In this document: positions 1-5,426 of the stretch, piece by piece
Numbering within the stretch: position 1 is the stretch's first letter
Layout: every line of letters begins with the position of its first letter
Source of the DNA: Deltaproteobacteria bacterium
GTDB lineage: Bacteria > Desulfobacterota > DSM-4660 > Desulfatiglandales > Desulfatiglandaceae
Reading direction: 5' to 3'
DNA length: 9,607 nt
Assembly (NCBI GenBank): GCA_013349725.1
Contig: DUZB01000029.1
Coordinates: forward strand, 7,822-17,428
Notes under the pieces: generated by a model
Seen by the model: only the letters and a program-made list of their open reading frames with translations
What the model was told of the DNA's origin: nothing
The model's database searches: none
Translations under genes and position numbers: made by a program

Positions 1-327
1 GCCGCCGACGGCAACGGCGACTGGGGGGCATATCTGAACTGCCTACCCAATGGCGCAAGCCACACCATTACCTTTAACCCTTCGATTATACGAGACCCGG
101 AACACAAAGCAAAGTTCAAGGCATTCTTGAGGGGCTACTGTGAAAACGGCGGCAGCGCCCTGCAGATCAACATGCTTGATCCGGATGTGCTGCGAGATGC
201 CCAGAAACATCCGCAAGACTACCGCCACCTGCTGGTCAGAATAACCGGTTACAATGCCTACTTCACGTCGGTGGGTAAAGAGCTGCAGGATGAAGTCATC
301 CAGCGGGTGAGTCATGGGCGGTTTTGA
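1..327 (+). CDS. Glycyl radical enzyme (PFL-like), C-terminal end only
   Basis: The last 108 codons of a glycyl radical enzyme are present; the rest lies upstream of the window. The diagnostic C-terminal radical loop is RITGYNAYF, with the radical-bearing glycine at visible residue 83 (bases 247-249). It is preceded by the long helix-rich stretch typical of the family (LDPDVLRDAQKHP). In this family an activase abstracts a hydrogen from that Gly, and the radical is passed to an active-site Cys that starts substrate chemistry. The active-site Cys region is outside the window, so the substrate cannot be read. The GYNAYF variant differs from the GYSAYF or GYSVNF of many formate lyases and diol dehydratases. 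A fumarate-adding (alkyl/benzylsuccinate synthase) or arylacetate decarboxylase relative is possible but undecided. The activase gene follows 72 bp downstream on the same strand. Confidence 0.93.
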   Translation, partial: AADGNGDWGAYLNCLPNGASHTITFNPSIIRDPEHKAKFKAFLRGYCENGGSALQINMLDPDVLRDAQKHPQDYRHLLVRITGYNAYFTSVGKELQDEVIQRVSHGRF

Positions 328-335
328 GGCGCAAA

Positions 336-360
336 GGGGAAAGGGGAAAGGGGGAAGGGG
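336..360 (+). repeat. G-rich purine tract upstream of activase, G-quadruplex-capable
   Basis: Four G-runs of 4, 4, 5 and 4 are separated by AAA, AAA and AA (336-339, 343-346, 350-354, 357-360). This fits the classic intramolecular G-quadruplex pattern on the coding strand, so it would also be present in the mRNA. The tract belongs to a longer purine-rich segment (about 328-390) that also holds an AGGAGG box at 363-368. A 20-base core, AAAGGGGAAAGGGGGAAGGG (340-359), recurs exactly at 1372-1391. Confidence 0.75.
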
Positions 361-398
361 AGAGGAGGTTCAAAGGTGAAAGCTCAAAGCAGCACCCA

Positions 399-1400
399 AT
401 GAAAGCAACTATTCTTGAAATCCAGCGCATGTCCACGGAAGATGGTCCCGGTATTCGGACCACCATCTTTTTTAAGGGCTGCAGTTTGCGCTGCCGTTGG
501 TGCCACAATCCTGAAAGTATTTCTCCCCGCCCCCAGGTCCACTGGATTTCCAATCAGTGCATTGGCTGTAAAACCTGCCTGGAAGTATGTCCGGAAGGGG
601 CGTTGGCATTCTCTGAAGAAGGCAATCGCATAGACCGCAAGCGATGTACCGGGTGCGGCCTTTGCGCCGAAGAGTGTCCGGCAAACGCCCTGGAGCTTTT
701 GGGGAAGACATGGGACCTGGATGAACTGTTTACAGAAATCATGAAGGACCAGACCTATTTCGAGAAATCCGGCGGCGGCGTGACTCTGGGTGGGGGAGAA
801 CCAACCATGCAAGCCGGGTTTAACCGGGAACTTTTAATAAAATTAACGGAAAGAGGCATTCACACAGCGCTGGATACCTGCGGCATGTGTTCCCGCAAGG
901 CCTTCGAAGAACTGCTGCCCTATTCGGATTTGCTGTTGTTTGACCTGAAGGAAATGGACCCGGAAAAACACCGAAAATTTACCGGCACGACGAATGAAAA
1001 AATTTTGCAGAATCTTATCTTTTTACGCGATTGGATGCAATCCAATGACCGCCCCGGCCAACTCTGGATCAGAACACCGATCATTCCCGATGCAACTGCC
1101 GGCAGTGAAAACATCAGGGGGATCGGAAAATTTATTGCCGGCAATCTGGATGGCCTGGTGAATCGATGGGAACTGTGCGCTTTCAACAATCTCTGCAAAG
1201 ACAAGTATCTGCGCCTGGACCTTAACTGGGACTACAAAGACCGGGTTCTGTTGAGCAGACTCTTCATGGAGAAAATGGCAGCCGTTGCGAGAAACTCGGG
1301 TGTCGATCCTTCCCTGGTTCTCTGGAGTGGTTCGACAAGGTTAGAGGCTGAAAGGTCAAAGGGGAAAGCTGAAAGGGGAAAGGGGGAAGGGCGAAGATGA
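399..1400 (+). CDS. Glycyl radical enzyme activating protein (radical SAM, ferredoxin-insert type)
   Basis: This 333-residue radical-SAM activase installs the glycyl radical on its partner enzyme, encoded just upstream. The radical-SAM cluster motif CSLRCRWC gives Cys28, Cys32 and Cys35. Two ferredoxin-type 4Fe-4S motifs follow (Cys54/57/60/64 and Cys83/86/89/93), the insert that marks activases of GRE types other than classic PflA. The SAM-binding motif reads GGGVTLGGGEPTMQ (residues 125-138), with Gly where SGGEP is common. The frame stays open back to a TTG at 324 that overlaps the upstream stop. That extension translates only a purine repeat (RRKGERGKGEGERR), so I chose ATG 399, where the conserved MKATILEIQRMSTEDGPGIR begins. 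AGGAGG at 363-368 is too far away for this start, so initiation looks weak, which fits an enzyme needed only in catalytic amounts. The last 20 residues (RLEAERSKGK...) come from the second purine repeat. The stop overlaps the next start (ATGA). Confidence 0.93.
   Translation: MKATILEIQRMSTEDGPGIRTTIFFKGCSLRCRWCHNPESISPRPQVHWISNQCIGCKTCLEVCPEGALAFSEEGNRIDRKRCTGCGLCAEECPANALELLGKTWDLDELFTEIMKDQTYFEKSGGGVTLGGGEPTMQAGFNRELLIKLTERGIHTALDTCGMCSRKAFEELLPYSDLLLFDLKEMDPEKHRKFTGTTNEKILQNLIFLRDWMQSNDRPGQLWIRTPIIPDATAGSENIRGIGKFIAGNLDGLVNRWELCAFNNLCKDKYLRLDLNWDYKDRVLLSRLFMEKMAAVARNSGVDPSLVLWSGSTRLEAERSKGKAERGKGEGRR
1342..1396 (+). repeat. Second copy of purine-rich repeat, inside activase 3' end
   Basis: This is a run of GAAAGGT/CAAAGGG-like heptads. 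It contains the exact 20-base core shared with 340-359 (here 1372-1391). G-runs lie at 1361-1364, 1375-1378, 1382-1386 and 1389-1391; the first loop is 10 nt, so a quadruplex is possible but weaker than the first copy. It encodes the charged C-terminal tail of the activase. Its AAGGG end sits about 5 nt before the next ATG and may serve as the ribosome binding site. Confidence 0.7.
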
Positions 1401-2257
1401 AAGGAAATGGTTTGATGAAGACATTCTTTACGGAACAGGAAATGAGAGCATTTGAGCCGGCAGAAAAAATCGGTCTGGTGGCCTGTGTCAATCCTGAAGG
1501 ATTGCCGCATATTTCCCTGATTACTTCCATTATGGCCCCTAAACCCGACCAACTGACTCTGGGGCAGTTCTGTAAAGGGTTGAGCAAGCAGTATATCCAG
1601 AAAAACCCTCATGTCGCCTTTCTCATTATGACCATGGATAAGAAAATGTGGCGGGGGAGAGCCAAATGGACCCATCTGAAAACGGAGGGGCAGGAATACG
1701 AGCGCTACAATGAAACGCCCATGTTCCGGTATAATACCTATTTCGGGATCAATACCGTTCACTATCTGGATCTCATCGAGACTTCCGAACGCGAAGATCT
1801 TCCCATGTCCAAAATAGCCCTGTCCGCCATTCTGACCAAACTGACAAAAGGTTTTGCAGCAACAGGAATGAAAGGTCGGATTCTCAAGCCTTTTGCAGAG
1901 GATCTTTTTAATCAACTCGATTCTCTGAAATTTATCGCGTATGTGGGGGCGGATGGATTTCCGGTCATTGTACCGGTTATCCAGTGTCAGGCGGCCGATA
2001 GCCGTCGATTGGCGTTTTATCCGATGGCCGGCAGAGAGGAACTCCTGCGCATTCCACCGGAAACGACGGTTGCCGTGTTCGGATTGACCATGAAAATGGA
2101 AGACGTGCTCATTCGAGGCGCCTTTCGGGGCTTTAAGCGGGTAATGGGCGTAAAACTTGGAACCATAGACATCGAATGGGTGTATAATTCCATGCCTCCG
2201 GCACACGGGCAGATCTATCCGGAAATGGAGTTGAAGCCAATTCTTGATTTCAACTAA
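1397..2257 (+). CDS. PNPOx-like flavin split-barrel protein, apparently with two tandem barrels
   Basis: This 286-residue protein resembles the pyridoxamine 5'-phosphate oxidase-like (flavin-binding split barrel) superfamily, whose members bind FMN, F420 or haem. An N-terminal module (about residues 20-115) starts EKIGLVACVNPEGLPHISLI and ends near WRGRAKWTHLKTEG. A second module (about 175-270) starts SLKFIAYVGADGFPVIVPVI and ends near VLIRGAFRGFKRVMG. The two share order and spacing, suggesting an internal duplication: a single-chain version of a fold that normally dimerises. I see no signal peptide or membrane segment, so it is cytoplasmic. Its ATG overlaps the activase stop (ATGA), implying translational coupling and co-expression with the glycyl radical system. 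ATG at 1415 (MKTFFTEQEM) is an alternative start that better matches the conserved part. The substrate is unknown; flavin redox or radical-enzyme maintenance is a guess from context. Confidence 0.8.
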   Translation: MKGNGLMKTFFTEQEMRAFEPAEKIGLVACVNPEGLPHISLITSIMAPKPDQLTLGQFCKGLSKQYIQKNPHVAFLIMTMDKKMWRGRAKWTHLKTEGQEYERYNETPMFRYNTYFGINTVHYLDLIETSEREDLPMSKIALSAILTKLTKGFAATGMKGRILKPFAEDLFNQLDSLKFIAYVGADGFPVIVPVIQCQAADSRRLAFYPMAGREELLRIPPETTVAVFGLTMKMEDVLIRGAFRGFKRVMGVKLGTIDIEWVYNSMPPAHGQIYPEMELKPILDFN

Positions 2258-2346
2258 TGCGCAGGCCTATTCAGGAAGCATCCGTGCAGTTATTGGGGTT
2301 GGAAGGTTTTTGTCCTGGTTCAAAACTCCTAACAACCCAAAATTCC

Positions 2347-2371
2347 AAAAGCCGCACCCGTGGCGGTTTTT
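2347..2371 (+). terminator. Rho-independent-type terminator after the GRE/activase/PNPOx operon
   Basis: AAAAGCCGC (2347-2355) pairs with GCGGTTTTT (2363-2371) across a 7-nt loop (ACCCGTG), with one G-T wobble. The stem ends in a run of five T. It lies about 90 bp after the PNPOx stop and would close the + strand operon. It also falls inside an open frame (2257-2577), which argues that the left part of that frame is not coding. Confidence 0.7.
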
Positions 2372-2430
2372 CAGCTGACTTACAGTCATCGCTTTGGTTT
2401 TTCAATCATTATTCGCTTGTCCCCATTTTG

Positions 2431-2577
2431 TCCTTGTGTTTTTGGGCTGCAAGAGAATTGGGTATATCTCATACGGCGTTAGCCAAAGAACTGGAGATGA
2501 GTTTAGCCGGCATCGGATTTTCACTGGAGATGGGAAAAGCCATCGCAAAAAAGGGTAATTATTCACTTGAAACATAG
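2431..2577 (+). pseudogene. Relic: C-terminal tail of a REP-associated tyrosine transposase
   Basis: The frame translates to SLCFWAARELGISHTALAKE and continues to a final IAKKGNYSLET before TAG. This matches the C-terminal helix-turn-helix-like tail of Y1/RAYT transposases, which usually reads like CYWAVRELG...TELA...GEKIA...GYSL. The catalytic HUH and Tyr part is absent. The frame is open back to 2257, but the upstream residues (2257-2430) look unrelated and contain a terminator. I therefore call only this segment, as a 5'-truncated remnant. An intact 5' end of the same family lies on the same strand at 9511. Confidence 0.65.
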
Positions 2578-2868
2578 GTTCGTAAATTTTAAAAGAGCGT
2601 CCCGCGTCCATCAGTACCCGCCTGTCCCCTTATTTCCGCCCATGTCTTGCGAGAAAGCACTGCCAGCTTCAACCCACCTCCGGGAAACGTGTCCTTTTTA
2701 AGGGGCTACAACAAACAAACCTGATTTCTGAACTCTTCTTCCTTTTCGCTTGACGGCACGAAAGAGTTACGAGTATCTTTACCCCTGAAAAAACAAATTT
2801 CTTCCATTTAACGAATCATTCAAAGAAGGTAGATCGGCTAAACAGGCAAAGAAGCGCTTTGTTGACCT
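2578..2868. other. Intergenic region, no gene recognised
   Basis: There are 291 bases between the transposase relic and the stop of the minus-strand integrase. I see no plausible coding frame, attC-like fold or RNA gene. Only short inverted repeats are present, such as CAAAG/CTTTG around 2847-2861, and they are too weak to call as an integrase terminator. Confidence 0.5.
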
Positions 2869-3510
2869 TCAAAAATCAGCGGGACTTTTGACTGAAAGCC
2901 CTGGCCTGTTCAAAACGTGGGTGTAGATCATAGTGGTGGAGACATCCGCATGGCCTAAAAGCTCCTGTACCGTACGGATGTCATAGCCTGCTTCGAGCAG
3001 ATGCGTGGCGAAGGAGTGGCGCAAGGTATGGCAACTCACTTTTTTGTTGACACCGGACCGCGAGGCCGCATTTTTCACTGCCTTCTGGATCGCGCTTTCA
3101 TGGATGTGGTGTCGCCTCACCTTGCCGCTGCGGGGATCCACGGACAGAGTCTTGGCAGGAAACACATATTGCCGGATCCACTCCCTTCCCGCATTGGGAT
3201 ATTTCCTTGCCAGAGCAGGCCAGATGAAAACCTCAGCGGAGCCTTGCGCCTGATCTCCATCATATACAGCCTTCACATTCTCAAGATGTTTCCGCAACGA
3301 GTCGGAAAAACGATCCGCCAGCATTGTAATCCGGTCCTTTTGCCCCTTGCCGTCACGAACCAGAATCTGATGCCGCGCAAAGTCAATGTCTTTAACCCTG
3401 AGTCGAAGGCATTCCATGAGGCGGAGGCCTCCCCCATACATCAAGCCGGCCATGAGTGCGGTTATCCCTTCCATCACCTCCACCGCCTGGTTTGTATCTT
3501 TATCAGCCAA
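2869..3510 (-). pseudogene. intI: Integron integrase, N-terminally truncated
   Basis: This is the C-terminal 213 residues of a tyrosine recombinase. It carries the insert specific to integron integrases ([20 protein letters not shown], then [13 protein letters not shown]), which binds the extrahelical bases of folded attC sites. The catalytic residues are present: Arg in GGGLRLMEC, Lys in [18 protein letters not shown], the LGHADVS His, and the nucleophile Tyr in [11 protein letters not shown]. Complete family members are about 320-340 residues. Here the N-terminal DNA-binding (core-binding) domain is missing, and an in-frame TGA stands about 25 bases before the first homologous residues. The only nearby start is TTG at 3510, so I treat it as 5'-truncated and probably unable to recombine. 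It points away from the cassette array, the normal integron arrangement. Confidence 0.9.
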
Positions 3511-3513
3511 TAA

Positions 3514-3727
3514 AACCTCACCACTTCAAATGTTTACAGATTTTTCTGCCCATGGTAATAGGCAGAATAAATATATTACAGAACGTAGATTATCGGCAAC
3601 ATATTGATATATTGGTTCTTTTATTTTAAAGGAGGTGATGCATATGGGATATTTACTTAATATCATAGGATAAATCGTTTTGTCAATTTTTCGGTAATAT
3701 ATTTTTTCTGTCTAATATATGTTCGCC
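3514..3727. other. Presumed attI / leader region of the integron
   Basis: This AT-rich stretch lies between the truncated integrase and the first cassette, where attI and the array leader are expected. The crossover triplet is most likely GTT at 3721-3723, in GTTCGCC. The first cassette begins there, and the heptamer is the exact complement of that cassette's attC left core at 4520-4526. Upstream are short inverted repeats, CAGA/TCTG (3537-3548) and CTGCC/GGCAG (3546-3565). The integrase promoter and part of the original attI may have been lost with the integrase 5' end. I do not see a convincing LexA box or consensus cassette promoter. Confidence 0.55.
3644..3673 (+). CDS. Nine-residue ORF with near-perfect Shine-Dalgarno in the integron leader
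   Basis: ATG at 3644 opens MGYLLNIIG followed by TAA. It is preceded at 8 nt by TAAAGGAGGTGAT (3627-3639), which is complementary over 13 bases to the usual 3' end of 16S rRNA. Few real genes have so strong a site. Its place just before the first cassette recalls ORF-11 of class 1 integrons, a short translated frame in attI1 that helps translation of cassettes lacking their own ribosome site. That function is inferred. The frame ends about 107 bp before the first cassette gene. Confidence 0.45.
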   Translation: MGYLLNIIG

Positions 3728-3742
3728 GGTAAAAAACTCTGC

Positions 3743-3772
3743 TTGAAATACTATCCGCCATTGGCGTATATT
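3743..3772 (+). promoter_or_regulatory. Promoter of the toxin-antitoxin cassette with overlapping operator
   Basis: A -35 TTGAAA (3743-3748) and a -10 TATATT (3767-3772) are 18 bp apart. A near-perfect palindrome, TATCCGCCATTGGCGTATA (3752-3770), fills the spacer and covers the -10; its core is CGCCA-T-TGGCG. This is the expected place for the helix-turn-helix antitoxin to repress its own operon. Transcription would begin around 3779-3780, at or next to the toxin ATG. Confidence 0.65.
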
Positions 3773-3779
3773 GTGAGTT

Positions 3780-4094
3780 ATGATTTTTATTGAAACCTCC
3801 ACCTTTACAAAAGAGATCCAACGACTGGTTCCGGATGACATTTACCGAATGCTTCAGTCAGCATTGATGCTGCGTCCAGATGCCGGAAGCTTGATACGTG
3901 GTGGTTCAGGTTTACGGAAGGTACGTTGGAATCTTCCGGGTTCTGGAAAGCAAGGGTCATTGAGAATAATCTATTATTGGGACCCTCCGGATATCATATA
4001 CATGCTTTTCCCATATCGAAAGAACGAGCAAGAAGATCTTACGATGGACCAGATCAAACTGCTCCGTGGGATGGTCAAGGAATTGTTATCATGA
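3780..4094 (+). CDS. higB: RelE/HigB-type toxin (HigB2-like mRNA interferase)
   Basis: This 104-residue protein has the length and pattern of the RelE/HigB superfamily and resembles the HigB2 group. Matching segments are an N-terminal FIETSTFTKEIQRLV, a central SGLRKVRWNLPGSGKQGS followed by LRIIYYW, and the C-terminal FPYRKNEQEDLT. Family members cut mRNA on translating ribosomes; the basic residues in RKVRW, GKQGSLR and YRKNE are candidate catalytic or RNA-contact residues. The toxin-first, antitoxin-second order is the hig arrangement. The stop overlaps the antitoxin start (ATGA). No good ribosome binding site precedes the ATG and the predicted transcription start falls on it, so the message may be leaderless. 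The exact subfamily name is tentative. Confidence 0.85.
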   Translation: MIFIETSTFTKEIQRLVPDDIYRMLQSALMLRPDAGSLIRGGSGLRKVRWNLPGSGKQGSLRIIYYWDPPDIIYMLFPYRKNEQEDLTMDQIKLLRGMVKELLS

Positions 4095-4384
4095 AAAAAG
4101 ATCATTTTGAAAAGCTGGTGGCCAGCATCAGAGAAGCTGGCGAGATCAAGGCGGGTCGTAAGGCGCCAAGCCGAACGTATGAAATCAAACCACCTGAAAT
4201 CAAGACAGTACGAGAGAGACTTAACGTATCGCAGAACCAATTCGCATTGATGATAGGCGTCAGCGTCCGAACTTTACAGAACTGGGAGCAGGGCAGAAGA
4301 AAGCCGGAAGGTCCTGCCAAAGCGCTATTGCGCATTGCATCAAGGAATCCCACTGCTCTTCTTGATGCTCTGTATGCGGAATAG
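4091..4384 (+). CDS. higA: HigA/NadS-like XRE-family antitoxin
   Basis: This 97-residue antitoxin has an XRE-type helix-turn-helix at about residues 36-85: IKTVRERLNVSQNQFALMIG followed by VSVRTLQNWEQGRRKPEGPA. An N-terminal segment (HFEKLVASIREAGEIKAGRK) probably contributes to toxin binding. In this group the antitoxin neutralises the RelE-like toxin and represses the shared promoter; the palindrome at 3752-3770 is the likely operator. The frame is open further upstream, but ATG 4091 is the natural start: it overlaps the toxin stop in ATGA, and MKKDHFEKL matches the family N-terminus. The gene appears intact, so the cassette probably encodes a working pair. Confidence 0.88.
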   Translation: MKKDHFEKLVASIREAGEIKAGRKAPSRTYEIKPPEIKTVRERLNVSQNQFALMIGVSVRTLQNWEQGRRKPEGPAKALLRIASRNPTALLDALYAE

Positions 4385-4519
4385 ACGTACAGCAGCTGAA
4401 AGCGTGGATAGAAGAACCCAATCATTGATCTGACTTTCGTTTGAAAGATTTTCGAGACTTCACAAAGTCGCGGCGGGCAAATAAGACGATTGAAGCAACA
4501 GTGTGAAAAAATGCGGAAA

Positions 4520-4604
4520 GGCGAACCAAACGCTGCACCAGACGCCTGATAGTCCTGCGGTCCCGGCGGGGGCCGGTGGAGGCGCTGGTGAGCTTAACGT
4601 TCGC
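4520..4604 (+). repeat. attC site (59-base element) of the toxin-antitoxin cassette
   Basis: The outer arms GCGAAC (4521-4526) and GTTCGC (4599-4604) pair. The unpaired central spacers are CAAAC (4527-4531) and TTAAC (4594-4598). The inner stem GCT/AGC (4532-4534 with 4591-4593) is followed by an extrahelical G at 4535. CACCAG/CTGGTG (4536-4541 with 4585-4590) is followed by an extrahelical A at 4542, then CGCC/GGCG (4543-4546 with 4581-4584). The 34-nt variable terminal loop contains a small CCGGC/GCCGG hairpin (4563-4576). Paired arms, symmetric spacers and extrahelical bases on one arm only are the structural hallmarks of attC, which integron integrases recombine as a folded single strand. 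Confidence 0.9.
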
Positions 4605-4783
4605 AATAGCACAAAGCACGCAGATATAGGGTGTGAAAAGGACTGTGTCAAGATGAAGAGATAAACATGATTGGATCGAAAGATTGAAATCCCCCAGGCA
4701 TTCCGTTTAAGCAAGAAAATAGCTCTTTGCTCACATAGGCCGGGGTGCGCAAGCAAAACAGGTTAACAAAGGGAGGGCTAATT

Positions 4784-4981
4784 ATGACCACTTTGACAGT
4801 AAATATTTCTGATGATCGATTTGTAAAGCTGAAAGAGGTTGCAAGAGGACTCCTTGTCACGCCGGAAGAACTTGTGACTGCCAGCATCGAGGATTTGCTG
4901 GCCCGGCCTGAAGAGGATTTTTACCAAGCAGTCAACCATGTGCTAAAAAAGAATTTGGAACTCTATCAAAGGCTTGCCTGA
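4784..4981 (+). CDS. Phd-like antitoxin paired with Doc
   Basis: This small 65-residue protein starts MTTLTVNISDDRFVKLKEVA. It continues with TPEELVTASIEDLLARPEED and ends NHVLKKNLELYQRLA. The pattern is that of short antitoxins coupled to Doc-type Fic toxins: an N-terminal DNA-binding part and a C-terminal helix that would clamp the toxin. A good ribosome binding site, GGGAGG (4771-4776), stands 7 nt before ATG 4784, which is preferred over the longer frame beginning at 4745. The stop overlaps the doc ATG (TGATG). The gene sits at the start of the second cassette, about 180 bp after the attC. It looks intact while its toxin is broken, so it may persist as an orphan regulator. Confidence 0.75.
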   Translation: MTTLTVNISDDRFVKLKEVARGLLVTPEELVTASIEDLLARPEEDFYQAVNHVLKKNLELYQRLA

Positions 4982-5130
4982 TGCGGTATTTGTCCCTTTC
5001 CGAGGTACTTAAAATCCACCGCCGCGTCATAGAATCATCAGGCGGAACGTCAGGCATTCGCGACCTTGGTGCCATTGAATCGGCCTTGGCACAACCCCGT
5101 GCGACATTTGGAGGGCGGGACTTGTACCCA
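4981..5130 (+). pseudogene. doc: Truncated doc toxin (Fic/Doc family)
   Basis: The first 50 codons read MRYLSLSEVLKIHRRVIESS, then GGTSGIRDLGAIESALAQPR and ATFGGRDLYP. This is the unmistakable N-terminal third of a Doc toxin. Complete proteins are about 125-130 residues and carry the Fic motif HPFxDGNKR, which phosphorylates elongation factor Tu. That motif is absent. Similarity stops at Pro50; the frame then runs 45 codons in the wrong frame through a ribbon-helix-helix antitoxin fragment to a stop at 5265. The product cannot have Fic activity. Confidence 0.82.
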
Positions 5131-5140
5131 GGCACAACCG

Positions 5141-5278
5141 AAAAAGCGGGGAGTCAATGTAGACTTCCCGGTCTGGATGATCGAATTGCTCGATCGCGAA
5201 GCGAAGCGGCTTGGAATCGCGACGCAATCCGTAATCAAAAGCTGGATTGCAGAGCGCATAAATAAAGCTCAAGCTTAA
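5141..5278 (+). pseudogene. 5'-truncated ribbon-helix-helix antitoxin (CopG/BrnA-like)
   Basis: In the frame +1 to doc the sequence reads KKRGVNVDFPVWMIELLDRE and continues AKRLGIATQSVIKSWIAERI before NKAQA and TAA. This is a ribbon-helix-helix core: strand GVNVDF, helix A WMIELLDREAKRLG and helix B TQSVIKSWIAERI. It is typical of CopG/BrnA-type antitoxins paired with BrnT or RelE toxins. The native start and any N-terminal segment are missing, and no partner toxin is visible. The piece is joined to the cut doc gene within ten bases (5131-5140), which points to a deletion joining two toxin-antitoxin loci. Confidence 0.75.
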
Positions 5279-5426
5279 TGAAATCGATTCGAACAAACTG
5301 GTCTACGGTGCTGCACAAACAGAGGAGCAAGGAAAAGGATGGTGCTGTAAAAGTGCTTACCTTAACGGCAGGCTGTTATGCTGTTTTAAACGAAAGACTT
5401 GATGGATATCAAAAAGGAGAACGATT

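Larger units (their letters stand above)
3722..4599 (+). mobile_element. Integron gene cassette carrying a toxin-antitoxin module
   Basis: The cassette limits are set by recombination triplets: G/TT at 3721-3723 and G/TT at 4599-4601. On excision the circle would join G4599 to T3722 and give GTTCGCC. That pairs over all 7 bases with the attC left core GGCGAAC (4520-4526). In the present array only 6 pair, because the next cassette supplies the final base (GTTCGCA). It holds a promoter and operator, the toxin and antitoxin genes, about 135 bp with no gene I recognise (4385-4519), then attC. Self-promoted toxin-antitoxin cassettes are known from large chromosomal integrons. Confidence 0.8.

Noticed and set aside
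1232..2206. A 324-codon minus-strand open frame opposite the PNPOx gene
   Set aside because: It lies antisense to a well-supported coding gene, resembles no family I know, and includes translated purine-repeat sequence; it is a shadow frame.
2257..2577. A 106-codon + strand frame beginning at the PNPOx stop (TAATG)
   Set aside because: The first 58 codons look unrelated to any protein and contain a terminator hairpin; only the last 48 codons are kept, as a transposase relic.
3001..3513. A 170-codon + strand frame over the integrase
   Set aside because: It is antisense to the integron integrase, whose minus-strand translation is strongly conserved.
3537..3565. Inverted repeats resembling a LexA/SOS box near the integrase 5' end
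   Set aside because: CAGA/TCTG and CTGCC/GGCAG do not fit the CTGT-N8-ACAG spacing, so no operator is called.
3627..3641. Possible fragment of the 16S rRNA 3' end on the minus strand
   Set aside because: Only the 13 bases of the anti-Shine-Dalgarno match and the flanks are not rRNA; a strong ribosome binding site before a short ORF explains it better.
4453..4472. Hairpin GACTT/AAGTC after the antitoxin gene
   Set aside because: The stem is short with no T-run after it, so a terminator cannot be supported.
5290..5400. A possible second attC (CGAACAAAC ... TTAACGG)
   Set aside because: I could not pair the arms, and there is no complementary GTT core or extrahelical-base pattern as in the site at 4520-4604.
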